Positions 34,584 through 45,310 are shown, counted from the stretch's first letter. The stretch: 64,000 nt of DNA from Streptomyces spororaveus (GCF_016755875.1 NZ_BNED01000005.1:3513001-3577000), one strand, 5' to 3'. Program-made: numbers and translations. The notes: a model not told the origin generated them from the letters alone.

Positions 34584-35433
34584 TGGTGGTCCGTTCCGCC
34601 GCCTCGACGACGTTGACGAGGAGCTGGGCCCGGGTCATCGGGCCGACCCCGCCCGGGTTCGGCGAGATCCACGCGGCCACCTCGGCCACACCGGGGTGCA
34701 CGTCGCCGACGATCTTCCCTTCGCCGTCGCGGCTGACGCCGACGTCGAGCACGGCCGCGCCCGGCTTCACGTCCTCCGGCTTGACCAGGTGCGGGACGCC
34801 GGCCGCCGCGACGATGATGTCCGCCTGGCGCAGCTGCGCGGACAGGTCGCGCGTACCGGTGTGGCAGAGCGTCACGGTGGCGTTCTCGGACTTGCGGGTC
34901 AGCAGCAGGCCGATGGAGCGCCCGACGGTGATCCCGCGGCCGAGGACCACGACGTGCGCGCCGTTGATGGCGACGTCGTGGTGGCGCAGCAGTTCGACGA
35001 TCCCGTACGGGGTGCAGGGCAGCGGCCCCGGCTCGTTCAGCACCAGCCGGCCCAGCGACATGGGGTGCAGGCCGTCGGCGTCCTTCAGCGGATCCATCAG
35101 CTCCAGGACCCGGTTGGTGTCGATGCCCTTGGGGAGCGGGAGTTGGACGATGTAGCCGGTGCACTCCGGGTTGTCGTTGAGCTCCCGGACGACCGCCTCG
35201 ATGTCCTCCTGGGAGGCGGTCCCGGGCAGTTCGCGCTGGATGGAGGCGATGCCGACCTCGGCGCAGTCCTTGTGCTTGCCGTTCACGTACCAGCGGCTGC
35301 CCGGATCGTCACCGACGAGGAGGGTGCCGAGGCCGGGGGTGATGCCCCGGGCCTTCAGGGCCGCCACACGGGCGGTCAGTTCGGACTTGATCGCTGCGGC
35401 GGTGGCCTTGCCATCGAGAATCTGGGCGGTCAT
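34573..35433 (-). CDS. folD: Bifunctional methylene-THF dehydrogenase / methenyl-THF cyclohydrolase
   Basis: 286 residues, normal FolD length. It interconverts 5,10-methylene-THF and 10-formyl-THF in the cytosol, producing NADPH and the formyl donor used by PurN and PurH. The catalytic Tyr-X3-Lys is in [11 protein letters not shown], the folate-binding QLPLPKG and the dinucleotide-binding [16 protein letters not shown] are intact, and the [10 protein letters not shown] signature is near the end. It is the first gene of the folD-DUF3017 unit. I see no ZTP riboswitch in its leader, unlike glyA. Confidence 0.96.
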   Translation of the reverse strand: MTAQILDGKATAAAIKSELTARVAALKARGITPGLGTLLVGDDPGSRWYVNGKHKDCAEVGIASIQRELPGTASQEDIEAVVRELNDNPECTGYIVQLPLPKGIDTNRVLELMDPLKDADGLHPMSLGRLVLNEPGPLPCTPYGIVELLRHHDVAINGAHVVVLGRGITVGRSIGLLLTRKSENATVTLCHTGTRDLSAQLRQADIIVAAAGVPHLVKPEDVKPGAAVLDVGVSRDGEGKIVGDVHPGVAEVAAWISPNPGGVGPMTRAQLLVNVVEAAERTTSAG

Positions 35434-35679
35434 GACCCCATCCTCCCGGATGAGGTGGCCCCGGTTCCAGTCAAGGCGCTCACAGGGGTTCAGCGTTCAT
35501 TGCACTTGCACAACAAGTCACTGTCCGTACCCCAACCAACTGGACAAGCCCAGGCCCGTCGGACCACGATGAAACGACTGATGTGCCGCGGGCAGTGCCG
35601 GGGGGCGGGACCGCACCGTGCAGGATTCCTCCGCGCTCATGCCGTGCGTCCCCGCACTTCCACGGAGGAACACCCCAAC

Positions 35680-36363
35680 ATGAGCTTCGGCGAACCGCAG
35701 AACCCGTACGGTCAGCAGCCGCCGCAGGGCCAGCCCGGCTACGGCTACCCCCAGCAGGCACCCCAGGGCGTCCCGCCGCAGGGCGGCTACGGCTACCCGC
35801 AGCAGGCCCCGCAGAGCTACCCGGGCGCTCCCGCCGGATACCCGGGCGGATACCCCGGCGGCCCGGGCGGATACCCCGGGGCCCACATGGAGATGCCGGG
35901 CGGGGCGAAGGCGGCCCGCGTCATCCTCTTCATCGTGGGTGGCCTGCAGGTGCTGGGCGGCCTGTTCGTGATCATCGGCGGCGCCGTGTTCGCCGCGGTG
36001 CTCTCGGACTCCTCCAGCTCCAGCTCCTCCCAGGACGCCGGCGCCGCCGCCGGCACCGCGGGCGTCATCGTGGGCCTCGTCTTCATCGGGTTCGCCCTGT
36101 GGCCCATCCTGACCGCGGCCAAGATGGGCAAGGGCCGTGGCGGAGTGCGCGTCTCCGGCATCATCTACGGCTCGCTCCAGGTCCTCTTCGCCGTTTTCGG
36201 CATCGTGGTGAACCTGATCGCGTTCGGCGCGGCCGACAACACCACGGGCGGCGGCCTCACCGTCGTCTCCGTGCTGCCGTCGCTGGTCTCCCTCGCCCTC
36301 GGCCTCACGATCGTCATCGGTCTCGCCAAGGCCGGGGACTACTTCCGGCGTCCCCAGTACTGA
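35680..36363 (+). CDS. Pro/Gly/Tyr-rich membrane protein with four helices
   Basis: 227 residues. Residues 1-72 are a low-complexity head built from repeats of the type GYGYPQQAPQ and GYPGGYPGG. Hydrophobic helices follow (VILFIVGGLQVLGGLFVIIGGAVF, AGTAGVIVGLVFIGFALWPILTA, IIYGSLQVLFAVFGIVVNLIAF, VVSVLPSLVSLALGLTIVIGL), with a Ser-rich loop between the first two. The layout is common in Streptomyces membrane proteins of unknown function. GGAGGAACACCCCAAC precedes the ATG. It ends at a very strong terminator. Confidence 0.8.
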   Translation: MSFGEPQNPYGQQPPQGQPGYGYPQQAPQGVPPQGGYGYPQQAPQSYPGAPAGYPGGYPGGPGGYPGAHMEMPGGAKAARVILFIVGGLQVLGGLFVIIGGAVFAAVLSDSSSSSSSQDAGAAAGTAGVIVGLVFIGFALWPILTAAKMGKGRGGVRVSGIIYGSLQVLFAVFGIVVNLIAFGAADNTTGGGLTVVSVLPSLVSLALGLTIVIGLAKAGDYFRRPQY

Positions 36364-36375
36364 GCCGTCCTGTAC

Positions 36376-36428
36376 GCACACGGCGAAGGCCGCGACCCGC
36401 AGTGCGGGTCGCGGCCTTCGCCGTGTGC
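36376..36428. terminator. Very strong bidirectional terminator
   Basis: A perfect 25-bp stem (from 36376 to 36400 and 36404 to 36428) closes on an AGT loop. It lies between the convergent membrane-protein gene and purH. The arms include AAGGCCGCGACCCGC and its complement. It is the longest hairpin I found in the window. Confidence 0.92.
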
Positions 36429-36442
36429 CGGGTGTGCCGGAC

Positions 36443-38038
36443 TCAGTGGAAGAAGTGCCGGGTCCCGGTGAAGTACATGGTCACACCGGCCTTCTTCGCG
36501 GCCTCGACGACCAGCTCGTCACGGACCGAACCGCCCGGCTGGACCACGGCCTTGATACCCGCGGCCGTGAGGATCTCCAGCCCGTCCGGGAACGGGAAGA
36601 AGGCGTCGGACGCGGCGTACGAGCCCTGCGCGCGTTCGGCGCCCGCCCGCTCGACCGCGAGCTTCGCCGAGTCGACACGGTTGACCTGGCCCATGCCGAC
36701 GCCGACCGAGGCACCGTCCTTGGCGAGCAGGATCGCGTTGGACTTGACGGCCCGGCAGGCCTTCCAGGCGAAGGCCAGCTCGGCGAGCTCCGCCGGGGAC
36801 AGGGCGTCGCCGGTGGCCAGGGTCCAGTTGGCCGGGTCGTCGCCCTCGGCCTGGAAGACGTCCGACTGCTGGAGCAGCACGCCGCCGGAGACGGGCTTGA
36901 GGTCGCCCGGCTGGTGCGGGGTGCCGTCCACCTTCAGCACGCGGATGTTCTTCTTCTTGGCCAGGATCTCGACCGCGCCGTCCTCGTAGCCGGGGGCGGC
37001 GATGACCTCGGTGAAGATCTCCGCGACCTGCTCGGCGAGCTCGACGGTCACCGGGCGGTTGACGGCGATGACGCCGCCGAAGGCCGACAGCGGGTCGCAG
37101 GCGTGCGCCTTGCGGTGGGCCGCTGCGACGTCCGCGTCGACCGCGATGCCGCACGGGTTGGCGTGCTTGATGATCGCGACGCAGGGCTCTGCGTGGTCGT
37201 AGGCGGCGCGGCGCGCGGCCTCGGTGTCCACGTAGTTGTTGAAGGACATCTCCTTGCCGTGCAGCTGCTCGGCGTTGGCGAGTCCGCCCGGCTGACCGTC
37301 CGTGTAGAGGGCGGCGGCCTGGTGCGGGTTCTCGCCGTAGCGCAGGGTCGACTTGCGCTCCCAGGCGCCGGCCAGGAACTCGGGCAGCGCGCCGTCCTCG
37401 GACTCCGGGGCGTACGCGTTCGTGAACCACGAGGCGACGGCCACGTCGTACGCGGCGGTGTGCTGGAAGGCCTCCGCCGCGAGCCGCTTGCGGGCGGTGA
37501 GGTCGAAGCCGCCGCCCTGGGCCGCCGCGATGACGTCGGCGTAGCGGGCCGGGCTGGTAACGACCGCGACCGAGGGGTGGTTCTTGGCGGCGGCGCGGAC
37601 CATCGACGGGCCGCCGATGTCGATCTGCTCCACGCACTCGTCGGGGGTGGCACCCGACTGGACGGTCGCGAGGAAGGGGTACAGGTTGACGACCACCAGG
37701 TCGAAGGGCTCGACGCCCAGCTCGGCGAGCTGGTTGCGGTGGTCCTCCAGACGCAGGTCGGCGAGGATGCCGGCGTGCACGCGCGGGTGCAGGGTCTTGA
37801 CCCGGCCGTCGAGGCACTCGGGGAAGCCGGTCAGCTCCTCCACCTTGGTGACGGGCACCCCGGTGGCGGCGATCTTCGAGGCGGTGGACCCGGTGGAGAC
37901 GAGCGCGACGCCCGCCTCGTGCAGCCCGCGGGCCAGCTCTTCCAGTCCCGTCTTGTCGTAGACGCTGATGAGCGCACGTCGGATCGGCCGCTGGTTCGTG
38001 GTCGGGTCGTTGCTCGCTGCGTTGTCTGCGGCGGTCAC
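36443..38038 (-). CDS. purH: AICAR transformylase / IMP cyclohydrolase
   Basis: 531 residues, the expected two-domain length. The N-terminal cyclohydrolase domain starts [35 protein letters not shown] and includes [10 protein letters not shown]. The C-terminal transformylase domain contains [13 protein letters not shown], the catalytic Lys-His in [10 protein letters not shown], and the ending [11 protein letters not shown] ... [11 protein letters not shown]. It performs the last two steps of IMP synthesis using 10-formyl-THF. The GTG start overlaps the purN stop (GTGA), so the two enzymes are translationally coupled. Confidence 0.97.
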   Translation of the reverse strand: MTAADNAASNDPTTNQRPIRRALISVYDKTGLEELARGLHEAGVALVSTGSTASKIAATGVPVTKVEELTGFPECLDGRVKTLHPRVHAGILADLRLEDHRNQLAELGVEPFDLVVVNLYPFLATVQSGATPDECVEQIDIGGPSMVRAAAKNHPSVAVVTSPARYADVIAAAQGGGFDLTARKRLAAEAFQHTAAYDVAVASWFTNAYAPESEDGALPEFLAGAWERKSTLRYGENPHQAAALYTDGQPGGLANAEQLHGKEMSFNNYVDTEAARRAAYDHAEPCVAIIKHANPCGIAVDADVAAAHRKAHACDPLSAFGGVIAVNRPVTVELAEQVAEIFTEVIAAPGYEDGAVEILAKKKNIRVLKVDGTPHQPGDLKPVSGGVLLQQSDVFQAEGDDPANWTLATGDALSPAELAELAFAWKACRAVKSNAILLAKDGASVGVGMGQVNRVDSAKLAVERAGAERAQGSYAASDAFFPFPDGLEILTAAGIKAVVQPGGSVRDELVVEAAKKAGVTMYFTGTRHFFH

Positions 38039-38658
38039 TGGATTGTTACCTTTCGTCCCTCAATGCGGTAGCCGTGCCGGGCCAGACGCCCCACGACATC
38101 GACGAGCAGCTGGCGCTCGACTTCCTTGATGCGCTCGTGGAGAGCGGCTTCGTCGTCCTCGTCCCGGACCTCGACCACACCCTGGGCGATGATCGGACCG
38201 GTGTCCACGCCGCCGTCCACGAAGTGGACCGTGCAGCCGGTGACCTTCGCGCCGTAGGCGAGGGTGTCCCGTACGCCGTGCGCGCCGGGGAAGGCGGGGA
38301 GGAGGGCGGGGTGGGTGTTGATGAACCGGCCGCCGAAGCGGTCGATGAACGCCTTGCCCACGATCTTCATGAATCCTGCGGACACCACGAGGTCCGGCGC
38401 GTGGGCGTCGGTCGCCTCGGTGAGGGCGACATCCCACTCCTCGCGGCTGCCGTAGCCCTTGACCGGGCAGACGAAGGTGGGGATCCCGGCCTTCTCCGCC
38501 CGCTCCAGGCCGGCGATGTTCTCGCGGTCGGCCCCCACGGCGACGACTTCGGCGCCGAAGCCCTCGGATCCGCCGGGGTGGGCGTCGATGGCATCGAGCA
38601 GGGCCTGGAGGTTGGTGCCGGAACCGGAGACCAGCACGACCAGGCGGGAGGTGGCCAT
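38035..38658 (-). CDS. purN: Phosphoribosylglycinamide formyltransferase
   Basis: 207 residues. It formylates GAR with 10-formyl-THF in purine synthesis. The signatures are [19 protein letters not shown] at the start, the folate-site [46 protein letters not shown] block with the catalytic Asn-His-Asp set, and AGFMKIVG. It is the first gene of the purN-purH operon. The start ATG 38658 is followed directly by the conserved beta strand. It is divergent from a membrane-protein gene with 243 bp between. Confidence 0.95.
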   Translation of the reverse strand: MATSRLVVLVSGSGTNLQALLDAIDAHPGGSEGFGAEVVAVGADRENIAGLERAEKAGIPTFVCPVKGYGSREEWDVALTEATDAHAPDLVVSAGFMKIVGKAFIDRFGGRFINTHPALLPAFPGAHGVRDTLAYGAKVTGCTVHFVDGGVDTGPIIAQGVVEVRDEDDEAALHERIKEVERQLLVDVVGRLARHGYRIEGRKVTIQ

Positions 38659-38702
38659 GGGAGGCCCTTTCTCGCGGGGTTGCGGTGTTCGTCTTGTGTG
38701 GT

Positions 38703-38745
38703 CATACGAAACTTCGGGGTACCGATATATGGGGAACCATACGAA
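38703..38745. promoter_or_regulatory. Divergent promoter region with repeated CATACGAA
   Basis: The octamer CATACGAA occurs at 38703-38710 and again at 38738-38745, flanking an unusually AT-rich GATATATGG. The region separates purN (-) from the membrane-protein gene (+). The repeats could be binding sites, but I recognise no known purine-regulator box. Confidence 0.3.
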
Positions 38746-38901
38746 GCCACCGACCGCCTGCAACGATACCGGTACACCGGACAGCCCCCGAGGGACGGGG
38801 GGACGGCCGGGCGGTAGCGTCTGGCCTACGAGCCGCAAACTGGCCTCACCTCGCCACGACGTCCCCGCGACGTCCCTGACACAGGGGAAGAAACACACCC
38901 G

Positions 38902-39492
38902 ATGCCGGACCGCCGTCAGCCCGACTCCCCGACCGACGACAACCCCTTCGCGGCCCCGCCGGAAGGCCGGCCCGACCAGCCGTGGCAGCCGCGCGGCGGC
39001 GGTGGCGGGAACGGCGACGGCCCGAAGGACTCGGACGGCCAGCGGGGTCCGGCACGCTGGGACCCGACGGACCCGATCCAGCGGCGCGCCCGCTACGCGC
39101 TGCTGGCCGGCATGTGGGGCTTCTTCTTCGCGATCTTCCAGATCCCGTCGGTCGGGCTGCTGCTCGGGGCCCTCGCCATCTACTGGGGCATCAGCGCGCT
39201 GCGCGGCAAGCCCGCCCCGGCGACCGCCGAGGGCGCCCCGGCGGCGCCGGCGGCCCCGTCCGGCCTGGACGCCCTGGGCCCGGCGGCCCGCCCCCAGCGC
39301 ACGGCGGCGGTGAGCGGCCTGGTCACGGCGTCGCTGGCGATCCTGCTGGCGTTCGGCTCGTACGCCCTGCAGCTGTCCTACAAGGACTTCTACGTCTGCC
39401 GCGACGACGCCCTCACCAAGTCGGCGGAACTCCAGTGCAACACCCTCCTCCCGGACAACCTGGTGGGCGACGTCCTGAAGGTCCGCCAGTAA
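38902..39492 (+). CDS. Membrane protein with disordered N-terminus, unknown function
   Basis: 196 residues. A Pro/Asp/Gly-rich cytosolic head (1-58) precedes two or three hydrophobic helices (YALLAGMWGFFFAIFQIPSVGLLLGALAIYWGISAL, and AAVSGLVTASLAILLAFGSYALQL). A short Ala/Pro loop separates them. The external C-terminal tail has a Cys pair (FYVCRDDALTKSAELQCNTLLP). I do not recognise a family; the tail with two Cys suggests a disulfide outside the membrane. It ends at the 82-bp repeat array. Confidence 0.78.
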   Translation: MPDRRQPDSPTDDNPFAAPPEGRPDQPWQPRGGGGGNGDGPKDSDGQRGPARWDPTDPIQRRARYALLAGMWGFFFAIFQIPSVGLLLGALAIYWGISALRGKPAPATAEGAPAAPAAPSGLDALGPAARPQRTAAVSGLVTASLAILLAFGSYALQLSYKDFYVCRDDALTKSAELQCNTLLPDNLVGDVLKVRQ

Positions 39493-39509
39493 CCCCCCAC
39501 CCACCCCCA

Positions 39510-39968
39510 CTTGCCCCCGCAGCCCCGCCGACCCTGAAGGCACGGGGCCCGGGCCGGCCCCCCAGCGGCCTGAGCCGCGCCCTCTCCAGCCCCACCGACG
39601 CTTGAGGCGCGGGGCCCGAGGCGGAGCCCCAGCGGCCCTGAGCCCCGGCAGCCCTGCGCCGCCCCCTCCAGCCCCGCCGGCGTTTGAGGCGCGGGGCCCG
39701 AGGCGGAGCCCCAGCGACCCTGAGCCCCGGCAGCCCTGCGCCGCCCCCTCCAGCCCCGCCGGCGTTTGAGGCGCGGGGTCTGGGGCGGAGCCCCAGCAAC
39801 CCTGAGCCCCGGCAGCCCTGCGCCGCCCCCTCCAGCCCCGCCGGCGTTTGAGGCGCGGGGTCTGGGGCGGAGCCCCAGCAACCCTGAGCCCCGGCAGCCC
39901 TGCGCCGCCCCCTCCAGCCCCGCCGGCGTTTGAGGCGCGGGGTCTGGGGCGGAGCCCCAGCGGCGGTG
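39510..39968. repeat. Tandem array of about five 82-bp repeats between convergent genes
   Basis: The marker GCG(T/C)TTGAGG recurs at 39599, 39681, 39763, 39845 and 39927 (first base of CG(T/C)TTGAG), exactly 82 bp apart. A more diverged copy lies 67 bp upstream, at 39532. Each unit carries GGCGTTTGAGGCGCGGGG and a hairpin TGGGGC-GGA-GCCCCA. Copies 3-5 are nearly identical, so the array is recent. No open reading frame here looks coding. The hairpins probably act as redundant terminators for the genes ending at 39492 (+) and 39993 (-). Single diverged copies occur near 23830, 29105 and 46850. Confidence 0.9.
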
Positions 39969-39992
39969 CCGCACCCGCGCCACCCGAACGGC

Positions 39993-41660
39993 CTACTCCG
40001 GCGGCGGCTTCCGCCGGGCCAGCACCCGTGCCCCGACCACCGGCGGAGCCAGCGGCACCGACACCGGCCCCGGCCCCGCCGCCCCGGCCGCCAGCAGGCC
40101 GGGATCCAGGTCCAGATCCAGCGCGGACACCACGGTCACGGCCCGCCGCCCCCGCACCACAGCCCCGGCCCCGGCCCCGGCCCCGGCCTCAGGCCCAACA
40201 GGCCCGACGGGCCCGACCGCCACCACCGGAACCGCCGGAGGCTCCGGCGGCGACCCCGCCATGTCCGGGACCAGCGCCCCCGCGGCCTTCCGCAGTGCCG
40301 CCCACCGAATCTCCCGCACCCCGCTGTCGTGCCACCTGTCGTCCACGCCCACCACCCCGTCGCCGTCGGCCTCGGCATCGCCATCGGCGCCCCCCACCGC
40401 CGGCCCGATCGCCGGCCGGGTCCGCCACGCGTGCACCGCCACCGCCACCGGCACGGCCAGCACCGCCGTCCAGGCGAAGGCCGCCACCCCGGTGGTCCAC
40501 CACACCGGCCCGAATTCCGACAGCCGCCGCGACCCCAGCGGCCCCGCCGAGGCCGCCGAGAGCCCGGCCATCGCCAGCCCGCACACCACCGCGCCGAGGG
40601 CGGCGGTGAGCGCGGTCTCCCCGTACGAGACCTCGCGCGCCCGGCGGACCGCGAACCAGCCCACCGCGAGCCCGGCGACCACCGGCACTCCGGCGGCCGC
40701 CCAGGTCAGCGGGGTTCCGGGCCCCTCGGCCGGGAGCGCGGCCAGCAGCGGGAAGCGGGGCAGTGCGGGCGCGCCCGGGAAGCCGAGCGGGGTGGCCGTC
40801 ACGCCGGCGCCCAGGGCGAAGCCGGGCCCGAGCGCGTAGGCCGCGCCCCAGACCATCGCGTTGGGGATCAAGGCGAGCGCGAGCAGCAGGACGGCGAAGC
40901 GGCCCGACCACACCCCGGTCAGCGACAGGAACGAGGCCTGGACCTCGGCGCCGTGCCACGCGAGCGAGGCGCCGACCACGAGCGCGCCACCGCCCAGGAG
41001 TACCAGGGCACCGCCCGCACCCGCCCGGAGCGCGAGCGCGTACCGGGGGCGCGCGGCCGCCTTCCGTACGCCCCCCGGCAGCCAGGACGGCAACGGCCCG
41101 AGCGGGCGTCCCCGGGCTCCCCACACCCCGCCGGCGGCGGCGAGTACGGCCACCAGCGGGATGTGCCAGGCCGCGCTGATGGGGTCGGCCGACATGGGGC
41201 CGCCGGCGGCGTACACCGTGACGAGGGCCCCGACGGCGAGATAGCCGCAGAGCACGGCCGAGAGCACGGCTCCGGCGGGCAGCACCTCCTCGTCGTCCTC
41301 CTCGGCGGCGCTCCCCAGCCGGGCGGCCCGCCGCATGAGCAGCACGGGCAGTGCGACGAGGAGCAGGGGAGTCATCCCGACGGGTGCGGGGAGGCCGGAC
41401 AGGGTGTCGTAGCGCACCAGCTCCGTCCCGTGGGCGAGCAGCCACAGTCCGGCGGCGAGGTGCAGGGCCCCGCCGGGGCCGCTGTCGGGGTAGGGGGAGC
41501 TGATCCACAGCACGATGACGAGCACGGCGAGGAAGCCGAGCCCGAGTCCGGCCGCCACGGCGCCGCCCACGACGCATGCGGCGGCGGCCGGTGAACGGCG
41601 CCGCACTCCGGCTCGCGGGGCCGCTGACAACGGGGTCCCGCGTTCGGTCACTTGGGTCAC
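39993..41660 (-). CDS. Multipass membrane protein, DUF6350 / PerM-like
   Basis: About 555 residues. It has some ten or more hydrophobic helices from residue 25 ([55 protein letters not shown]) to about 420. A cytosolic tail rich in Pro, Val, Gly and Ala follows, with [23 protein letters not shown] repeats. I associate the layout with actinobacterial DUF6350 proteins, annotated as cell division protein PerM. The start is GTG 41660 or 41651; no decisive ribosome-binding site is seen. It is divergent from the XRE/sigma-like gene. Confidence 0.72.
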   Translation of the reverse strand: MTQVTERGTPLSAAPRAGVRRRSPAAAACVVGGAVAAGLGLGFLAVLVIVLWISSPYPDSGPGGALHLAAGLWLLAHGTELVRYDTLSGLPAPVGMTPLLLVALPVLLMRRAARLGSAAEEDDEEVLPAGAVLSAVLCGYLAVGALVTVYAAGGPMSADPISAAWHIPLVAVLAAAGGVWGARGRPLGPLPSWLPGGVRKAAARPRYALALRAGAGGALVLLGGGALVVGASLAWHGAEVQASFLSLTGVWSGRFAVLLLALALIPNAMVWGAAYALGPGFALGAGVTATPLGFPGAPALPRFPLLAALPAEGPGTPLTWAAAGVPVVAGLAVGWFAVRRAREVSYGETALTAALGAVVCGLAMAGLSAASAGPLGSRRLSEFGPVWWTTGVAAFAWTAVLAVPVAVAVHAWRTRPAIGPAVGGADGDAEADGDGVVGVDDRWHDSGVREIRWAALRKAAGALVPDMAGSPPEPPAVPVVAVGPVGPVGPEAGAGAGAGAVVRGRRAVTVVSALDLDLDPGLLAAGAAGPGPVSVPLAPPVVGARVLARRKPPPE

Positions 41661-41779
41661 CCCGCCATGGTGCCAACGACACGCGCTATGAACGGGTAAC
41701 AGGCGAATGCCCGTGGTGTCGCTCAATATACGTTTATGTACTTTTTCGCCCAGAGCTGCCGGTTTGCGGGGAGTGTGGC

Positions 41780-43129
41780 ATGACACGAAGCGTCGAGACG
41801 ACCTCCCCAGAGGACTCGGAGCTGAGCCTGCCCACCCCCAAGGAGCGCCGCAGGCTGCGCGAGGCGGCGGAACTGACACACGATGAGGTCGCGGCGGCGG
41901 TAGGAGTCACCGTGTCGACCGTCCGCTCCTGGGAATCGGGCCGCACGGCTCCCCGTGGGCGCAAGCGCGAGGTGTACTCGCAATTCCTGGCGCGTCTGGC
42001 GGCCCCGCCGCCGCACGCCGGTCCCGCCGGGGCGCCCGGGGAGGCGAAGACGGCGAAGGCTGCGGCGGAACCCGCCGCGGACCCACCCGCCGCCGACACG
42101 CCGACCCCGGCCGGCCCGACCACGGCCGGCCTCACCACGGCGGGCCTGACCACGGCCGGCCCAACCGCGGTCGGCCCAACCGCGATCGAACCACTCACGA
42201 ACGGCCCCGTCACGGGCGGACCGGCGCCGAACGGACCGGACACGGACCGACCGGCCCCGGACGCGCCGGCCGACCCCGACGAGCCCGCGGCGGAGCACCC
42301 CGCGAGGGTCCCGGCACCGGGCCCCGCCGAAGCCTTCGACGCCCTCTACGCCCACGCCGCCCGCGACCTCGCCCGGCAGGCCTACCTGCTGACCGGCCGT
42401 CGGGCACTCGCCCTGGAGGCCGTCGAGAAGGCCTTCGTCCAAGCCTGGGACCGGTGGCCCGAGGTGGCCGCCGACCCGGATCCGGTGGGCTGGGTGCGCG
42501 CGATCACGTACGAGTACGCGCTCTCCCCCTGGCACCGCTTCCGGCGCGCCCACCTCCATCCCGACAAGCCGCCCGCCGAGCCCGCCGACCGGATCCTGCT
42601 CGACGCCCTGCTCTCGCTGTCCCCCGCGAACCGCCGTACCGTCCTGCTCTACGACGCCGTCGGGCTCGACCTCCCCGACACCGCCGCCGAGACCGAGGCC
42701 ACCACACCCACCGCCGGCAACCGGCTCGTGCACGCGCACGCCGACCTCGCCGACCGGATCCCCGAACTGGCCGACGTACCGCTGGAGAAGCAGTCCGCGC
42801 TGCTGCGCGACCTGTTCACCGCGCTGCGACCGGCCGTCGACCTCGACCCGCGCGCGGCGGCCGCCGTGCGCGGCGGCGGCGAACGCCGCACCCGGCTGTG
42901 GACCCGCGCGACCCTCAGCCTGACGGCGATGATCGCCGTCTCGACGGCCTACACCCTCATGACCGCGCCCACCCACTACGAGCCCCCGCTGGCACCCGGC
43001 GAGAGCGTCTCCGGGGTGCCCCCGCTCGCCGGCCCCCCGCAGGTCACCGAACGGAGCAGGCAGCTCCACGACAAGCTCCGCGCCGACCCGGAGGCCGGAC
43101 CGGCGCGGCTCGCCCCGAAGGCCGAATGA
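41780..43129 (+). CDS. Fusion of XRE-type HTH, repeat linker, sigma-70-like domain and membrane helix
   Basis: 449 residues. A helix-turn-helix lies at about 18-55 ([40 protein letters not shown]). A Thr/Pro/Ala linker with five-residue repeats ([15 protein letters not shown]) spans about 95-180. An ECF-like region 2/4 follows: [55 protein letters not shown] and [31 protein letters not shown]. One transmembrane helix is near residue 385 ([20 protein letters not shown]). The sigma-like part looks degenerate, so it may be a membrane-tethered regulator. In the same frame just upstream, CPWC and CGEC would form a zinc knuckle, but no start codon precedes it nearby. Confidence 0.72.
   Translation: MTRSVETTSPEDSELSLPTPKERRRLREAAELTHDEVAAAVGVTVSTVRSWESGRTAPRGRKREVYSQFLARLAAPPPHAGPAGAPGEAKTAKAAAEPAADPPAADTPTPAGPTTAGLTTAGLTTAGPTAVGPTAIEPLTNGPVTGGPAPNGPDTDRPAPDAPADPDEPAAEHPARVPAPGPAEAFDALYAHAARDLARQAYLLTGRRALALEAVEKAFVQAWDRWPEVAADPDPVGWVRAITYEYALSPWHRFRRAHLHPDKPPAEPADRILLDALLSLSPANRRTVLLYDAVGLDLPDTAAETEATTPTAGNRLVHAHADLADRIPELADVPLEKQSALLRDLFTALRPAVDLDPRAAAAVRGGGERRTRLWTRATLSLTAMIAVSTAYTLMTAPTHYEPPLAPGESVSGVPPLAGPPQVTERSRQLHDKLRADPEAGPARLAPKAE
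42112..42206 (+). repeat. 15-bp coding repeats in the XRE/sigma-like gene
   Basis: Units of the type GACCACGGCCGGCCT repeat about six times with point differences and encode the TTAG(L/P)/TAVGP linker. The number of units probably varies between strains by slippage. Confidence 0.7.
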
Positions 43130-43131
43130 GA

Positions 43132-43175
43132 ACGGGCGTGGCCCGCACCCCCCGAGGGGTGCGGGCCACGCCCGT
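43132..43175. terminator. Strong bidirectional terminator
   Basis: ACGGGCGTGGCCCGCACCCC pairs perfectly (20 bp) with its complement around a CCGA loop, directly after the stop at 43129 and before the end of sucD on the other strand. Confidence 0.9.
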
Positions 43176-43222
43176 GCGTTCGCGCGTCCGTACGTGGATC
43201 CGTGGATCCGTACGGCGACCGT

Positions 43223-44110
43223 CTACTTGGCGGCGAGGATCTCGCGCGCCAGCTTCGCGGTCTCGGTCGGCGTCTTGCCGACCTTCACGCCGGCGGCCTC
43301 AAGGGCCTCCTTCTTGGCCTGCGCGGTGCCGGAGGAGCCGGAGACGATGGCGCCCGCGTGGCCCATGGTCTTGCCCTCGGGGGCGGTGAAGCCCGCGACG
43401 TAGCCGACGACCGGCTTGGTGACGTTCTTCGCGATGAAGTCCGCCGCACGCTCCTCGGCGTCGCCGCCGATCTCGCCGATCATGACGATCAGCTCGGTGT
43501 CCGGGTCGGCCTCGAAGGCCTCCAGGGCGTCGATGTGCGTGGTGCCGATGACCGGGTCGCCACCGATGCCGACGGCGGAGGTGAAGCCGATGTCACGGAG
43601 CTCGTACATCATCTGGTAGGTCAGCGTGCCCGACTTGGACACGAGACCGATCTTGCCGGGCTTGGTGATGTCGCCCGGGATGATGCCGGCGTTGGACTGG
43701 CCGGGGGTGATCAGACCCGGGCAGTTCGGGCCGATGATCCGGGTCTTGTTGCCCTTGGCGGTCGCGTACGCCCAGAAGGCGGCGGAGTCGTGCACCGCGA
43801 TGCCCTCGGTGATGACGACGGCCAGCGGGATCTCGGCGTCGATCGCCTCGACCACAGCGGCCTTGGCGAAGGCCGGCGGGACGAAGAGGACGGAGACGTT
43901 GGCGCCCGTCTTCTCCATCGCCTCGGCGACGGAGCCGAAGACCGGGACCTCGGTGCCGTCGAAGTCGACGGTGGTGCCGGCCTTGCGCGGGTTCACGCCG
44001 CCGACGATGTTGGTGCCGTCAGCCAGCATCAGCTTGGTGTGCTTCATGCCCGTGGCACCGGTCATGCCCTGGACGATGACCTTGCTGTCCTTGTTGAGGA
44101 AGATAGCCAT
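43223..44110 (-). CDS. sucD: Succinyl-CoA ligase alpha subunit
   Basis: 295 residues. The CoA-binding Rossmann domain opens [36 protein letters not shown]. The active-site phosphohistidine is in [23 protein letters not shown]. With SucC it converts succinyl-CoA to succinate with substrate-level ATP/GTP formation in the TCA cycle. It starts 21 bp after sucC, in the normal sucCD order. No residue of the family core is missing. Confidence 0.97.
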   Translation of the reverse strand: MAIFLNKDSKVIVQGMTGATGMKHTKLMLADGTNIVGGVNPRKAGTTVDFDGTEVPVFGSVAEAMEKTGANVSVLFVPPAFAKAAVVEAIDAEIPLAVVITEGIAVHDSAAFWAYATAKGNKTRIIGPNCPGLITPGQSNAGIIPGDITKPGKIGLVSKSGTLTYQMMYELRDIGFTSAVGIGGDPVIGTTHIDALEAFEADPDTELIVMIGEIGGDAEERAADFIAKNVTKPVVGYVAGFTAPEGKTMGHAGAIVSGSSGTAQAKKEALEAAGVKVGKTPTETAKLAREILAAK

Positions 44111-44131
44111 GTGAGTCTGTGACCTCTGCCC

Positions 44132-45310
44132 TTACTTCGCAGCCGCGAGCTCGGCGGCCTTGTCGGCCGCACCGTCCATGGTGTCCACGCGCTGGACCAG
44201 CGGGTGGTTGGCGTCCGAGAGGATCTTGCGACCCAGCTCGGCGTTGTTGCCGTCGAGACGGACGACCAGCGGCTTGGTGACCGCCTCGCCCTTGTCCGCG
44301 AGCAGCTGCAGCGCCTGGACGATGCCGTTGGCGACCTCGTCACACGCGGTGATGCCACCGAAGACGTTGACGAAGACGGACTTGACGTCCGGGTCGCCGA
44401 GGATGATCTCAAGGCCGTTGGCCATGACGGCGGCGGAGGCGCCACCGCCGATGTCCAGGAAGTTGGCGGGCTTGACGCCACCGTGGTTCTCGCCGGCGTA
44501 GGCGACGACGTCGAGGGTGCTCATGACGAGACCCGCGCCGTTGCCGATGATGCCGACCTCACCGTCGAGCTTGACGTAGTTGAGGTTCTTCGCCTTGGCA
44601 GCGGCCTCGAGCGGGTTCGCGGCGGCGTGGTCCACGAACTCCTCGTGACCCGGCTGACGGAACTCGGCGTTCTCGTCGAGCGAGACCTTGCCGTCGAGCG
44701 CGATGACGTCGCCGCTCGCGACCTTGGCGAGCGGGTTGACCTCGACGAGGAGCGCGTCCTCGGCGATGAAGGTCGCCCAGAGGGTCACGAGGACCTCGGC
44801 GACCTTCTCGGCGACCTCGGCCGGGAACTGCGCCAGCGCGACGATCTCGCGGGCCTTCTCGATGGTCACGCCCTCGTTGGCGTTCACCGGGACCTTGGCG
44901 AGCTTCTCCGGGGTCTCCTCGGCGACCTGCTCGATGTCCATGCCGCCCGCGACGGACGCCATGGCGAGGAAGGTGCGGTTGGTCCGGTCGAGGAGGTACG
45001 AGACGTAGTACTCCTCCAGGATCTCCGGAGCCGTCTCGGCGATCATCACCTTGTGGACCGTGTGGCCCTTGATGTCCATGCCGAGGATGTCCGTCGCCCG
45101 GGCGACGGCCTCGTCCGGGGTGGCGGCCAGCTTCACGCCACCGGCCTTGCCGCGGCCGCCGACCTTCACCTGCGCCTTGACGACCGACTTGCCGCCCAGC
45201 CGCTCGGTGGCCTCGCGAGCCGCCTCAGGCGTGTCGATGACTTCACCGGCCAGCACCGGTACACCGTGCTTGGCGAAGAGGTCCCTCGCCTGGTACTCGA
45301 ACAGGTCCAC
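44132..45310 (-). CDS. sucC: Succinyl-CoA ligase beta subunit
   Basis: 392 residues. The ATP-grasp domain begins [62 protein letters not shown] (cut here at family-typical features) and continues to EVNPLA. The C-terminal ligase domain contains [21 protein letters not shown] and [17 protein letters not shown], which bind nucleotide and contact SucD. The start MDLFEYQ is invariant in the family. It is the first gene of sucCD. The 300-bp upstream region holds a possible Crp-type site about 200 bp before the start. Confidence 0.97.
   Translation of the reverse strand: MDLFEYQARDLFAKHGVPVLAGEVIDTPEAAREATERLGGKSVVKAQVKVGGRGKAGGVKLAATPDEAVARATDILGMDIKGHTVHKVMIAETAPEILEEYYVSYLLDRTNRTFLAMASVAGGMDIEQVAEETPEKLAKVPVNANEGVTIEKAREIVALAQFPAEVAEKVAEVLVTLWATFIAEDALLVEVNPLAKVASGDVIALDGKVSLDENAEFRQPGHEEFVDHAAANPLEAAAKAKNLNYVKLDGEVGIIGNGAGLVMSTLDVVAYAGENHGGVKPANFLDIGGGASAAVMANGLEIILGDPDVKSVFVNVFGGITACDEVANGIVQALQLLADKGEAVTKPLVVRLDGNNAELGRKILSDANHPLVQRVDTMDGAADKAAELAAAK

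Noticed and set aside
35434..35679. A ZTP riboswitch upstream of folD
   Set aside because: A short CTTGACTGGAACCGGGG resembles part of the aptamer, but the GGGGAG block and the CGCCTGGGC block are missing.
39510..39968. Tandem repeats considered as a CRISPR array
   Set aside because: Units are contiguous 82-bp repeats without unique spacers, and no cas genes are nearby.
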